The notes under the pieces were generated by a model that did no database searches, was not told where the DNA came from, and was given only the letters and a program-made list of their open reading frames with translations. Below are positions 1 to 9,873 of a stretch of 64,000 bases of DNA, piece after piece. The position numbers and the translations under genes are program-made. Positions within the stretch are counted from its first letter, which is position 1. The number at the start of each line of letters is the position of its first letter. The DNA is from Hippopus hippopus (Eukaryota; Mollusca; Bivalvia; Cardiida; Cardiidae): the NCBI GenBank assembly GCA_946811185.2, contig OX328104.1, positions 52,250,505-52,314,504 on the forward strand, written 5' to 3'.

Positions 1-480
1 AAGCAGTCAATTCACGAACATGTATCAATTCACAGAACTGAGTACAGGGACTGTTTCCACTCATGCCAGCTCCGCACACAGTGCTTTAAGTTGAAAACCA
101 AGTCAGACTTTAATTTAAAATTGATTTTTCTAATTTTACCAAGACGGCTGTCTTAACACGTTGAAATCTGACGGTCAACTGAATCACCTGACTTACAACT
201 GAAATGAGTTCAAGGAATGAAAATGAATGAAAACAATTACTAAAATAACCACAAGGAATCAAAGTATAGCAAGTTCTGTACACAAAGAGGATAACTGTTA
301 CCTGGCCACACATAAAGTTTCAGTCAAAGACATTTTGGTATTTTCATAAGATACAGTGCAAAACCTTGCTTAAAAATACCGATACGAAGTCCCTGGTCAA
401 TGTAGGATTGAGCACGGCAAAAAGGCGTGGAAAGTGATAACGCTATATGCGGAATCTTTTAGCACAGGTAAATCCACATT
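1..480. other. No recognised feature
   Basis: AT-rich sequence without a convincing coding region, hairpin or terminal repeat. The short open frames show no recognisable domain. Confidence 0.5.
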
Positions 481-713
481 TTAAACCCTTAACCTGCTAG
501 ATAAGTTAAATGAAGCTTTCAGCTGACTGTAAAAACACAAATGTTACTAAAACAAAGTTTTTTATTATTTATTTATTTTTTTTGGGGGGGGGGGATATCT
601 TCATATCGGACAGTGTAGATCCAAGATCAGACTGCACGTTCTGTGCAGTCTGATCTTGATCTACACTTTCCGCAAAAGTTCCTTGAGTCACGCTTAGCAG
701 CCCAAATGATGTG
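481..713 (+). mobile_element. Family-1 TTAA MITE with GATC-rich palindrome
   Basis: It begins TTAA-ACCCTTAACCTGCTA and ends near cgcttagcagccc, like the other family-1 copies (terminal repeat roughly CCCTTAGGCTGCTAA next to TTAA). The middle holds a long palindrome whose arms read gtagatccaagatcagactg and its complement, separated by a cacgttctgtg centre. A run of ten G precedes the palindrome. Non-coding; probably moved by a TTAA-specific transposase (piggyBac- or Kolobok-like) supplied elsewhere, which is inferred from the target site. Confidence 0.75.
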
Positions 714-1703
714 CACATCTCGACCGTAAGGACTCATTTATTAAAGCATAATTTTAAATGATACTGTGAAATGTTGTTTCTATGGCAGCAATGGGCAAGA
801 TGTCAATGTCATCAAAACTCTTTTTGCGGAACGCAGGTTCTAGAGACGAAAAAGGAGCTAGAAATCGCACCGCGCCATGTGCAGAGAAAACGCAGAATTC
901 TTTGAAGCTTCGGCCCTTAACTCTCTGGTACATTTCGAAAAACCTCTGTACGTCGGATTCAAACTTTAAAGACGCGTTGAAACATGCAATAAAAAAACCA
1001 GCAATTATTTATTTGTTAGTTATTCAGCAAGTTCATTTTTGTCCAGCAAACTTTATATTTCGATATTTTGTCGTTGATCACGGTGTTCCTAAAGACAACA
1101 ACTGCTTTGGAACCTATCCTTAGTCTAAAAGTATATCATCAATAATATTACAGGAGATATCATTTATGGATACATGCATATGAAACGAGAGATGGGATAC
1201 GTAATGTAATTCTATCCAATCTGCTCATATAATAAACACATGCAGTTAAGCCTCGCCCTGCCAAGCGCTATGCATTTCGCTTTTGTGAACGGTGAACAAT
1301 GAAATCAGACTTTCGAAGAGAGTACAGTCTGATCTTGGATCTACAATTTTCGAAACGGTGAAATTTTTACGATGGAAAGAATTTTAAAGTTTTAGATTTT
1401 GGCTTTTGAGCAAGCTTTTTGTTTTTTAAACTAGAATCGTTTAGCAGTATAATGATTAAGGGATCTCCTGGCGAAAATGGTGGACTTCAGTATCTTTTTA
1501 CATGGAACAAGTAGTTTTTTTTTTTTCTTTATTTATACGGAAACTCGCAGTTGTTTTGAAATCGAACGTTTGACTATTCCAAAAACATACTGTGGTGAGA
1601 GTTTCAGGAAAAATATTCAATTAATCAAGGTTAAACAGTATGATACTCCATATACTGACAGTATTTATCAAACTCAATATAATCCGGAGAACGCTTAAGT
1701 ACG
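714..1703. other. Unassigned stretch with one palindrome fragment
   Basis: No supported gene. An open frame of 113 codons at 782-1123 has no recognisable domain and a biased composition. Around 1300-1355 a degraded piece of the family-1 palindrome is visible (aaatcagact followed by acagtctgatcttggatcta). Confidence 0.45.
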
Positions 1704-1960
1704 ATCCATGCTCTGTGAAAAGGGGGAAAATGTATCTGCAAAACGTATCGATCCAGGTCAGCCTTCGCAGTCTGCGTAGGCTGACCTGTGTCGAACCTTT
1801 CTGTTATTGGTCAATTTTCTGTATATCAAAGGACCAGTCTACCTCATGATTCAGTTGGTTGTCAGACAAAATGGATTATATGGACTACAAAATTATGTGG
1901 TGAATTGCTCGGTGTAATGCATCACGAAAACGCACTAAACTTTAACCAGAGCATGGCACA
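1704..1960 (+). mobile_element. Family-2 MITE (CCATGCTCTG ends)
   Basis: The left end ccatgctctgtgaaaaggggg matches, inverted, the right end cagagcatggcac. A central palindrome ccaggtcagccttcgcagtc / gcgtaggctgacctg is present. The body motif tcaaaggaccagtctacctc is shared with all other family-2 copies. This copy is diverged. Confidence 0.75.
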
Positions 1961-2300
1961 TATGTTTCTTGTCTATATAACCATCCTGGTCCAAGTGACT
2001 AACGGCATCTTACAAAAAAAAAGGTTCTGAATATTTCATAAGGCATGACTAATCAGGAATACAGTCGACATAACTTTTCCTAGAAATAGATAAAGATAGC
2101 ATGTTGAAACACTATCAAGACTTCCTGTTTATGTATTTGTACAATGTCAATAGCCGATTATCATTATTAGACGTGCTATAGATGTTGCAGCTGCAGTCAT
2201 ATTTACACATAACATTCCTGTGGATAAGATTAGAAAAATAGCTTAAAATAACATTCCAACAGTGATCTCCTCTTCTGTATCTGTCGAGTCCTGATAAAAC
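1961..2300. other. No recognised feature
   Basis: AT-rich spacer between two MITEs; nothing identified. Confidence 0.4.
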
Positions 2301-2518
2301 TTAACACTTATTTTACTAAATAAGAGAAATAAAATTTTCAAACCGATAGTAAAAACCAAAATTTTGCTATTTCAGAGGGTTCTTTTTTTTTTTTAGAAAG
2401 ATATCTCCTTATCGGACAGTGTAGATCCAAGATCAGACTGCACATTTTGTGCAGTCTGATCTTGATCCACACCGTCCGCAAAAGGTCAGTGAGTCGCGCT
2501 TAGCAGCCTAAAGGTTAA
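2301..2518 (+). mobile_element. Family-1 TTAA MITE
   Basis: It starts at TTAACACTTATTTTACTAAA and ends with gcttagcagcctaaaggTTAA. The central palindrome agatcagactgcacattttg / tgcagtctgatcttgatcca is preserved with a few mismatches. Same layout as the copies at 481, 18591 and 47087. Confidence 0.8.
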
Positions 2519-2852
2519 TAATATAAAAAAGCCGGAAGAATCCAACGTATAATACGCGTATCACGGTTATAACTGTTTGTCTTTGCTTCAAACTTTGAAT
2601 TGTACCATTCACATGATTCAGGGCCCGGTATCTCAAAGCACTGTAAGTGCCACGATCATCGTAAACCTACCTTAAGTCTCTCGTAAGCATTTTGCCGGCT
2701 CTCTCAGAACATCGCAACTTAAGGGCCGATCGTAAACCCGATCTTAAACTACGACCACTCCGAAGCTACCTTAACGTTATCGCAGGCTGTTTTCAGCAAT
2801 GCATAAAACGTGGTGTTATGGTTTATCTTTCATAATGACATTATTTTTACAC

Positions 2853-3012
2853 GTGAACCGATCTCACAGAAGAAACAATATAGCTCGGCGCGTTTTAAGG
2901 AACAGAATGAATCCCTTGGATTACATGGATGACATGGAATTAATTAGAAAATACCGCCTCGCCCGAGGATCAATTGTTACCCTCTGCAATGTTCTTGGTG
3001 GAGAGCACTTCA
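2853..3012 (+). pseudogene. N-terminal fragment of HARBI1-like protein
   Basis: The translation contains NPLDYMDDMELIRKYRL followed by ARGSIVTLCNVLGG. This resembles the N-terminal segment of HARBI1/PIF transposases (an NPLD motif, then an acidic stretch and RYRF-like motif, then a helix before the first domain). The reading frame is cut immediately afterwards by the insertion that begins near 3016, so none of the catalytic DDE region survives here. It sits between the Harbinger terminal repeats and on the strand that reads inward from the left end. No promoter or splice signal was identified. Family assignment is from memory of the motif and is moderately secure; function is lost. Confidence 0.6.
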
Positions 3013-3084
3013 GAGAACAAGAGGATCATTGGTCCTAAAGCGCTCACCTGAATAAAGTCATCCAGGGTTGATAAAACTAAAGAG

Positions 3085-4350
3085 ATCCTAGTTGTGATGA
3101 TGTAAAACACATCATTGTAAGTGACCTACTTTTTAACTGACTTGTCCAACTTGATGGAGATATCATCAAGACAAATGTTTAGTTGGTTGGTTGTATGACG
3201 TTTAACGTCGTTTTCAAAATTATTTCAGTTATACTGCGGCGGCCAGTGCACCTATCCATGCTTTCCTGGAGCTTCTTTTACCAGTACTCCGCACAATACT
3301 CTTTCCAAGCCACTGGCTGCTTTCCTACATAACCATCGTCGAAACAGTGGTCAGCGGTGAGAGAGGAATGAATCCTGTCGCAATTATATTATCAATCCTC
3401 AAAAGAAATTGGCCGAGCCGGGGATCGAACCAGCGACAAACATTTTGACAATGATTCATGAATATCAGACTAAATATGAGGCCTTTAGACTGTACAAAAG
3501 GTTTTCTAAGATTTGGCCCAGTGACCAACTTCTTGATCTGTTGTGACCAAATTTCAAATTTGTCCGAGATATCATCAAGATAAACATTTTGACGGTGTTT
3601 CATGAGTGTCAGACTGAAAATTTGGCCTCTAGACTGAGATTTATCCCAGTGACCAACTTTTGAATCTGTTTTGGCCAAATTTCTAACTTGTCCGAGATAG
3701 CATCAGAACAACCATTTTGACAATGTTTCATGTGTATCAGACTAAAATGAAGCCCCTACAACGCAAAAAAGGTTTTTCTAAGGATTGCCCTAGTGACCTG
3801 CTATGACTTGACCCAATTTCAATCTTGTCAGAGATATCATCGGGACAAATATTCTGACCAAGTTTCATAAGTATCAAACTAAAAATGCGGCCTATAGAGA
3901 GCACACAAGGTTTTTTCTAGGATCTGCCCCGGAGACCTACTTTTTCATTCGACATGACCCAAAATTCAGTCTTATCCGAGATATTATCAAGGCAAAAATT
4001 CTGACTTAGTTTCATGAGTATCTGGCTGAAAATGTGGCCTACAGAGTGCACACAAGGTCTTTTTAAGATTTGGCCCAGTGACCTACTTTTTGACCCAACG
4101 TAACCCAATTTCAATCTTGTCAGAGATACAATCATGACAAACATTCTGACGACAAACCTTCTGACCAAGTTCCATGAGAATTGCGCTGAAAATGTGGCCT
4201 GTAGAGTGCACACAATGTTTTTCTAAGATTTGCCTCGGTGACCTACTATTTGACCCGACATTACCCAATGTCGGACCTGTCCGAGATATTATAAAGACAA
4301 AGATTCTGACCGAGTTTTATGAGTATTGGACTGAAAATGTGGCCTCTAAA
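3085..4350. repeat. Tandem array, ~145 bp unit, about seven units
   Basis: The anchor gtgacctac / gtgaccaac recurs near 3121, 3522, 3648, 3792, 3933, 4078 and 4240. Spacing is close to 145 bases once the SINE at 3180-3433 is discounted. Each unit also contains a gagatatcatcaagacaaa-like motif and a gactgaaaatgtggcct-like motif. Units are diverged. Confidence 0.85.
3180..3433 (-). mobile_element. tRNA-derived SINE inserted in the tandem array
   Basis: The minus strand reads from tcgctggttcgatccccggc (B-box-like) to a gttaaacgtcatacaaccaacc tail. The array resumes exactly on the other side: gacaaatgttt before and gacaaacattt after, an imperfect 11-bp target duplication. Same body family as the SINE at 32684. 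Confidence 0.75.
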
Positions 4351-4844
4351 GGTAATTGTTGACGCCTGGACGAGACACTACGCACGACTGACACAGCACG
4401 ATTACAAAAGCTCACCTTGAGCACTTCGTGCTCAGGTGAGCTAAAAACTTACTGAAATCACTTACGTCCGGTGTCGTTGCAGGTAACATTGGCTTTGAGA
4501 TTTTTCAGTCTGTGATCGCAGACAGTCACGGGGTCGGAATCGATTCAGTATCAAGATATGACATCACTTTCAAATGTTACGACCGTAAATAACGCTTTTT
4601 ACGAGAGTGTTAAGGTTGGTTTTAAGAGACCACTTTAAGAAAATCGTAACGTCCTCGTAAATTGATTGTAAAGTTAACCGTAACTTACGAAACCTTAAAG
4701 TTTTGAGATATTGGGCCCAGTGTGGCAAAATATAACTTTTGTTGCTTTTGTTGGTTAATATACAGGTGTAAATGACTCAGTATATATGATAACGCGGGAG
4801 AAAACTATGGTGTAATCAACAACAGGGATATCAGTTCGTTGTAC

Positions 4845-5203
4845 TAAAATTTTATCACATAACCTCCCTTGTTTTCAGTGTAATATACCCATCACGAATT
4901 TTATACAATTGTGTGACGTCGTTTTGACGTCATTTTTTACGTATTTCATAGAAGTGAATGGGTTTTATGGATATCATCGTGCGTGCATCTATAGATGGTT
5001 TTGCATTTTCTGACCTATAATATATGAAATATATTTATGTGATAAAAAAACTCTGACAGCCGTTGGCGTTCGAGATAAACTTTTATTAAACTTGTCCAGA
5101 AAAAATGTTATTAAGCTCACCAAAGGCTCGCTTCATAACATTTTCCCTAGACTCGTTTAATGAAATTTTATCCTAAACGCCAACTCATGTCAGATCCTTT
5201 ATA
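4845..5203 (+). repeat. Dispersed repeat R, uninterrupted copy
   Basis: This ~360 bp sequence is present again, inverted, at 9531-11753, where a mariner splits it. Shared landmarks are tcacataacctcccttgttt, a TGACGTCA-like segment around 4917-4935, catctatagatggttttgca, and an internal inverted repeat built on cgttggcgtttgagataa. This copy supplies the empty site for the mariner insertion. Confidence 0.8.
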
Positions 5204-5584
5204 TCTCAAATTTTCTACCAGTCTATGACCACTTTGCCACCGCTAGACGCCTTCTTTCGTCTTTAATACCACTTTTCAAAAGTATGCATAAAGAGAAATT
5301 GTTCGTTACGGACAACTTCTGATGCCACAAAGTTTCCCCCCCCCCTTTTTTTTTTTCATGCATTAAATATCAGAAACAAAGTGACAACCTGTTCTTTTTT
5401 TTTTTTGGGGGGGGGGGGGGGGGGCAAATCATCTATTCTAAACCTCTATGCAATGTTTACATAGACCGGGCAACTCCAATTACATGGCTAACCTCCTACA
5501 ATGGGTAAGTTCATTGAGAAGGGTCCTCTCGCATCAGGCATTTAAGCGAGATAAACTTTCGCTCTGACAGGGGAAATGTATGTT
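5204..5584. other. Spacer with C, T and G homopolymers
   Basis: No gene seen. Runs of C and T near 5336-5360 and an ~18-base G run near 5407-5424 are the only notable content; such runs are error-prone in assemblies. Confidence 0.5.
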
Positions 5585-5585
5585 T

Positions 5586-5790
5586 GAGCCATGTTCTGGC
5601 AAAAGGGGGGTTAATGCATCTCCATGATACATGATAGCAAGCAATCCATCACACCATTATGGATCCATAATAGCCACTTTTTTTTAATAATCGACTTAAT
5701 CATGAGGTAAAATAGTCTTTTGACATACGGAAAATTGACCGGTAGCGAAGTTTCGGTCCAGGTCAGCCTGCGCGGACTCAGCAATAATAA
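5586..5790 (-). mobile_element. Family-2 MITE, truncated
   Basis: Starts gagccatgttctggcaaaa and runs through the body (tatggatccataatagccac, gacatacggaaaattgaccg) into the first arm of the central palindrome (ccaggtcagcctgcgcgg). It then stops, so the second arm and left terminus are missing. Confidence 0.75.
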
Positions 5791-6052
5791 TATCGTAAAT
5801 AACACAAATGTTACCCCCAACTTTCGACATTGTCAGCATTATAACAAAGATTTTTTTTTTAAAATCACTATTAATGACGGTAGTAATAATTTGAGGGGTG
5901 TGTTTTTTTAATCTAATCCCACTTTTAAATACCCGTATATACACGTAACCCTAGTCTTGGTATGAGTCATATTCGCTTACTGAATAAATCTCGGTGCAAT
6001 TTTATGAGTTTTGTATGAGGATTGTATATTTCGCTTATTGTTACTGTATGTC

Positions 6053-6306
6053 CTACCGGGTAGCTCATTAGCGTATCTGACTTGTGACCTGGTGGTTACG
6101 GGTTCGATACATAGTTGAGGCAAACTTTCTTTCTGGCGATTTTTCGCCTCTCACCTCTCATGCATGTGAGAAAAGTAGTCAGTGGCTTGAAAAGTAGATG
6201 GTTTCAGCACTGATGTGAGAAAGCCAGAAACCACGTGTATACGTAGGTGCACTGACAGCTGTGATATAACCTAAGCTGTTAAATGGCGTTAAACTCCAAT
6301 AAAACC
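6053..6306 (+). mobile_element. tRNA-derived SINE-A
   Basis: An A-box-like gtagctcattagcg and a B-box-like gggttcgatac head a body with gtgagaaaagtagtcagtgg and a gcgttaaactccaataaaacc tail. Diverged from the copies at 14212 and 15029 but collinear throughout. Confidence 0.8.
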
Positions 6307-6798
6307 GCGTAACAAAACTTTTGACAGCATACCTTTCAACGTTGGAAACCCTCTCCCCTTCCCCCCCCCCCCCTTTTCTTTTTTATTCCCCACACATCCC
6401 CCGTCGAAATTCAAGGGACGACAAATCTGCAAATACTTTTTTTTTGTGACACCATCGTCAGTGAAGCTAGCATTTATGTTGTATCGCAGAGCTAATCATC
6501 TTTTTAAAGGAATGTCAGGGAAGAAGTTTTTGTTTCTTTTGGTTAGCCCTCAGCAACGCGGAGCTGATTTATAAAGTAATAAGTTCTGTTGTTTAGCCAT
6601 TTTATAGATAAAAGTTTGTCGTCGAAAGAAAATAAAAGACAATAATTCATAAAAAATTATAAGTCATGTATAGAAGTATTCGTGACAATTTTCCCTTTGA
6701 TGAAAAGCTGCCCAACAGAGATTCATGAGAGAAACACATTCTAGATGATGCTGGCACTCCCTCTTTTGAAACGAGATCAAACTGATCAAACAATATAT
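6307..6798. other. No recognised feature
   Basis: AT-rich, with C and T homopolymers near 6360-6378. Nothing else identified. Confidence 0.4.
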
Positions 6799-7060
6799 GA
6801 GCCGCGCTCTGTGAAAAGGGGGCTTAATGCATCTGCGAAAAGTTTCGACCCAGGTCAGCCTGCGCAGTCCGCGCAGGGCTGACCTGGGCCGAAACTTTTC
6901 GCTATTGGTCGATTTTCTGCATGTCAAAGGATCAGTCTACCTCATGATTGAGTCGGTTGTTAAAAAAAGTGGCTATTATGGATCCATAAGTATGTGATGG
7001 CATTCTTGGTATGATGGATTACGGAGATGCATTAAGCCCCCTTTTGCCAGAGCACGGCTC
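6799..7060 (+). mobile_element. Family-2 MITE, near-intact
   Basis: Terminal repeats gagccgcgctctgtgaaaag and, inverted, gagccgtgctctggcaaaag are intact. The central palindrome cgacccaggtcagcctgcgc / gcagggctgacctgggccga is nearly perfect. It differs from the copy at 13789 by about four changes in ~262 bases, so both moved recently. Confidence 0.9.
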
Positions 7061-7075
7061 ATATGTATTTGATAT

Positions 7076-7335
7076 GAGCCATCCTCTGGCAAAAGGGGAG
7101 ATTAATGAATCTCCGTGATGCATTATACAGATCAAGCCATCAGATAATTATGGATGAATAATAGTCACTTTTTTAACAATCGAGTTAATCAGGAGGTAGA
7201 CTGGTCTTTGGTCATACAGAAAATTGACCAATAACGAAAAGTTTCGGTCCAGGTCAGCCTGCACGGACGGTGCAGGCTGACCTGGGTCGATACTTTTCGC
7301 AAATTCATCAAGTCCCCTTTTAACAGAGCTTGGCT
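7076..7335 (-). mobile_element. Family-2 MITE, inverted neighbour
   Basis: Complete but diverged copy in the opposite orientation, 15 bases from the copy at 6799. It shows gagccatcctctggcaaaag at one end, acagagcttggctc at the other, and the palindrome caggtcagcctgcacggac / ggtgcaggctgacctg. Confidence 0.9.
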
Positions 7336-7785
7336 CATATGTATTTAACTCAATTCAGGAAAGATAGTACTTCTAGAAATGTGTAAATGGGTTTAAGGCC
7401 CAGTGGCGGCCAAATGTAAACAATGAGGGCGTTAAAATGCATTGTAATTTAAATCATATTATATGAAATTATGGAAACGATTTTGAAGATGACAATCTGT
7501 TACTGTACGATCGGTCCGTTATTTGCTTGCAGGGATATGAACTTTAGAGCTAGGTAACTAGTTGGTAGGTCGCTCCACCTTTTTTTTTTTAAACTTTTTG
7601 CTTGATTTTAGAATTCTTTTTTTTTTCTGCCAGCAACTAACACTTGGGCCGACGGTACAATAAGAGATTGTCATCTTAAAGTATTTTCTATATTTAAAAC
7701 GGTATGATTTTAATCTAATTACATTTTAGCCGCTACTAGGACTTTAAGGTTTTAAAATACAGTATAAGGATGACTGATGTTTTAA
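7336..7785. other. No recognised feature
   Basis: AT-rich with poly-T runs; nothing identified. Confidence 0.4.
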
Positions 7786-8013
7786 CTCTTTACCAAACGA
7801 CAGAATTTAGGACTGGTCCAAATTCAAAGCGTTTGCAGACGGATAAATCAAATGTAGCTTAAGCGATATGATTTCTCTTTGAAGTGGAAGAAAACCCTAT
7901 GGATTTTTTTTTTAGATTTTAGTTTACCAGCGTTTTCTTCTTTTCCGTCTATGTTTTCAAAAATCATTTCCCGCAGTGTCCTTAAAACTGGAGATTGTTT
8001 GTTTGGTAAAGAG
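7786..8013. mobile_element. Family-3 TTAA MITE
   Basis: Left TTAA then ctctttaccaaacgacagaa; right end gtttggtaaagag then TTGA. Body motif gtccaaattcaaagcgtttg is shared with the family. The central palindrome is eroded. Confidence 0.75.
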
Positions 8014-8030
8014 TTGAAAATACGAATTAT

Positions 8031-8275
8031 CCATGCTCTGTGAAAAGGGGGTTTAATGCATCTGCAACAAGTATCAACCCAGGTCAGCCTGCCCAGACCT
8101 TGGTCGAAACCTTTTGTTACTAGTCAATTTCCTATAAGTCAAAGGACCCATTCTACCTTATAATTCAGTTGGTTGTTAGACGTTATGGATTTTATGGATC
8201 TATACATATGTGATGACTTGCTTGGTATCATGCGTCTCGGAGATGCATTAAACCCTCTTTTGCCATAGCATGGCT
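8031..8275 (+). mobile_element. Family-2 MITE
   Basis: Ends ccatgctctgtgaaaaggg and ttgccatagcatggc are inverted repeats. One palindrome arm (caggtcagcctgcc) remains but the second is mostly deleted (cagaccttggtcgaaac). Confidence 0.8.
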
Positions 8276-8379
8276 TTCTTGCTTTTCGCCACTTTGATTA
8301 ATCACATGAGGGTAGTGCTGCACTGAATAAAAAAACAGTTTCTTCACACAACATGGGGTTTCTCTGCCAGGCAACTTTG

Positions 8380-8600
8380 ACCCTTTACCACACAATCATG
8401 TGTTTTACTCCTCCAAACTAAACTTTTTTTTTATAAAACGTTTAGAAAACGTTTTGGAAAGGGGAGAAAAATGCTTTTAACGTGCACTTCTTCTTTTTCC
8501 ACAACGTTTTATACTCTCTAAGAGACAGATACAATCAATTTCATTTGTCGTCTGCAAATGTTTTTAGTTCTGGCAAGTCTAAACGGTCTTCGTTCTATAA
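8380..8600. mobile_element. Family-3 MITE, diverged
   Basis: It contains ccctttaccacacaatcatg at the left, a ggggagaaaaatgctttt / cttcttctttttcc centre and tttgtcgtctgcaaatgttt toward the right, the family order. The right terminus is lost. Confidence 0.6.
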
Positions 8601-8637
8601 ACAGTTTTGATAGCGTTAGCGCATAAAACATTTAAGT

Positions 8638-9093
8638 TATGCTCAGTGAAAAGGAGGTTAAATGCATCTGCAGTCCGCGCAGGCTGGCCTGAGTCGAAAC
8701 TTCTTGCCTTGGTATTTTTCTTTTTTACATGTCCAAGGGCCATTCTACCCTAGGATACAGCCGGTTGTAAGGCAAACTAGATTTAACCCTTTACCACACA
8801 ATCCCTACTTTTAACGACCCTGAGAAAGAAGCCTTTTGAAAACATTGTGGGAAAAGAAGAAAATGCTGGTAACCAGCATTTTCTCCTTTTCCAACAATGT
8901 TTTCTATCCTTCCCTAAACAAATTTCAATCTTTCAGTCACATTAATTTTGTCGTCTGCAACTGCTTTCAATTTTGATAAGCCTAAAATTTTGTTGTCTGG
9001 TAAAGATTTAAAGGATCCATATTTATGTGATGACTTACTTGGTACCATGTATCACGGAGATGCAGTAAACCCCCTTTTGCCATAGCATGGCTC
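8638..9093 (+). mobile_element. Family-2 MITE split by a family-3 MITE
   Basis: The left half (gctcagtgaaaaggaggtta through ggttgtaaggcaaactagat) and the right half (ggatccatatttatgtgatg through catagcatggctc) join into a normal family-2 order once 8797-9007 and one TTAA are removed. Confidence 0.85.
8797..9007. mobile_element. Family-3 TTAA MITE nested in family-2
   Basis: Flanked by TTAA at 8793-8796 and 9008-9011. Terminal repeats ccctttaccacacaatccc and, inverted, atctttaccagacaacaaa. The centre is the family hairpin gaaaatgctggta / accagcattttc with aaacattgtgggaaaag around it. Confidence 0.85.
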
Positions 9094-9210
9094 ATTTCTA
9101 TGATAGAGTGATAGAGTTTCTATGAATAGAGTTGATTTATGATTTTCCATCTATGCACCGATAATTGCTACTTCATGACATCGAAGAAGCTGATTTTAGA
9201 ATCGGTTAGT

Positions 9211-9440
9211 TGAACTCTTTACCTCTCGACAAATTTTTAGGCATGTCCTTATTGAAGACATTTGTATGTAGCAAATTATATGTGGCACAAATACAAGGGT
9301 TTATCTTGGAAAGGCTAGATAACATTGTGGAATAAGGAGAAAATGCTGGTTACCACCATTTTCTCCTTTTCTCCCCCCCCTCCCCCTTTTTTTTTTTTTA
9401 AAGTCTTTTTCACCAGGATTGTGGAAACTTGCGAGATTAT
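9211..9440. mobile_element. Family-3 MITE, right end lost
   Basis: Starts with aactctttacctctcgaca, contains aaaatgctggttaccaccattttctcc, and then runs into C/T homopolymers near 9375-9400 where the family order breaks. Confidence 0.65.
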
Positions 9441-9873
9441 CAGTAAAGGCTCAAACCATATCATTTTTTATTGTATAGTTGATTGAACGTCTAATTTGGT
9501 AATATGATGTACCAAAGACACATAAGCTATATAGGATCTGATATGCGTTGGCGTTTGAGATAAAATTTTATTAAACGAGTTTTGGGAAAATAGATCTATT
9601 AAGCGAGCCTTTGGCGAATTTAATAACATTTTTTTCTTGACGAGTTTAATAAAAAATTTTCTCAAAAGCCAACGATTGTCAGATTCTTTTTATCACATAA
9701 AGACATTCCACAAGTTATAGGTCAGAAGATGCAAAGCCATCTATAGATGCACCCGCGGTAATATCAATAAAACCCATTCTCTTCTATGAAATACGTACAA
9801 AATGAAGTCAAAAAATGACGTCACACAATTGTGATATCAAACGTGCATAAGATAAGGAAATTCGTAATAGGTA

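Larger units (their letters stand above)
3016..4443 (-). mobile_element. Dispersed element with tandem core, nested in Harbinger
   Basis: Read on the minus strand it opens at tttagctcacctgagcacga, with the hairpin gagcac-ttc-gtgctc just inside, and closes with caggtgagcg, ctttaggacc and a tcttgtt end near 3016. These end motifs belong to a dispersed repeat that I recall as common in bivalve genomes. The body is a ~145 bp tandem array. It interrupts the HARBI1-like frame. Confidence 0.65.
2622..4717. mobile_element. PIF/Harbinger relic with CAG target duplication
   Basis: The terminal inverted repeats read GGCCCGGTATCTCAAAG on the left and, inverted on the right, GGCCCAATATCTCAAAA. They are flanked by CAG at 2619-2621 and 4718-4720, a 3-bp duplication as expected for Harbinger. 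A fragment of a HARBI1-like protein lies inside (about 2853-3012). The interior is interrupted by a tandem-core element at about 3016-4443, so little original sequence remains. Superfamily from the 3-bp duplication and protein fragment together. Confidence 0.75.

Noticed and set aside
782..1123. 113-codon frame
   Set aside because: No domain and no coding-like composition; lies in an unassigned spacer.
3085..4350. CRISPR-like regular array
   Set aside because: Units are ~145 bp, diverged throughout and adjacent without spacers; it is an ordinary eukaryotic tandem array inside a transposon.
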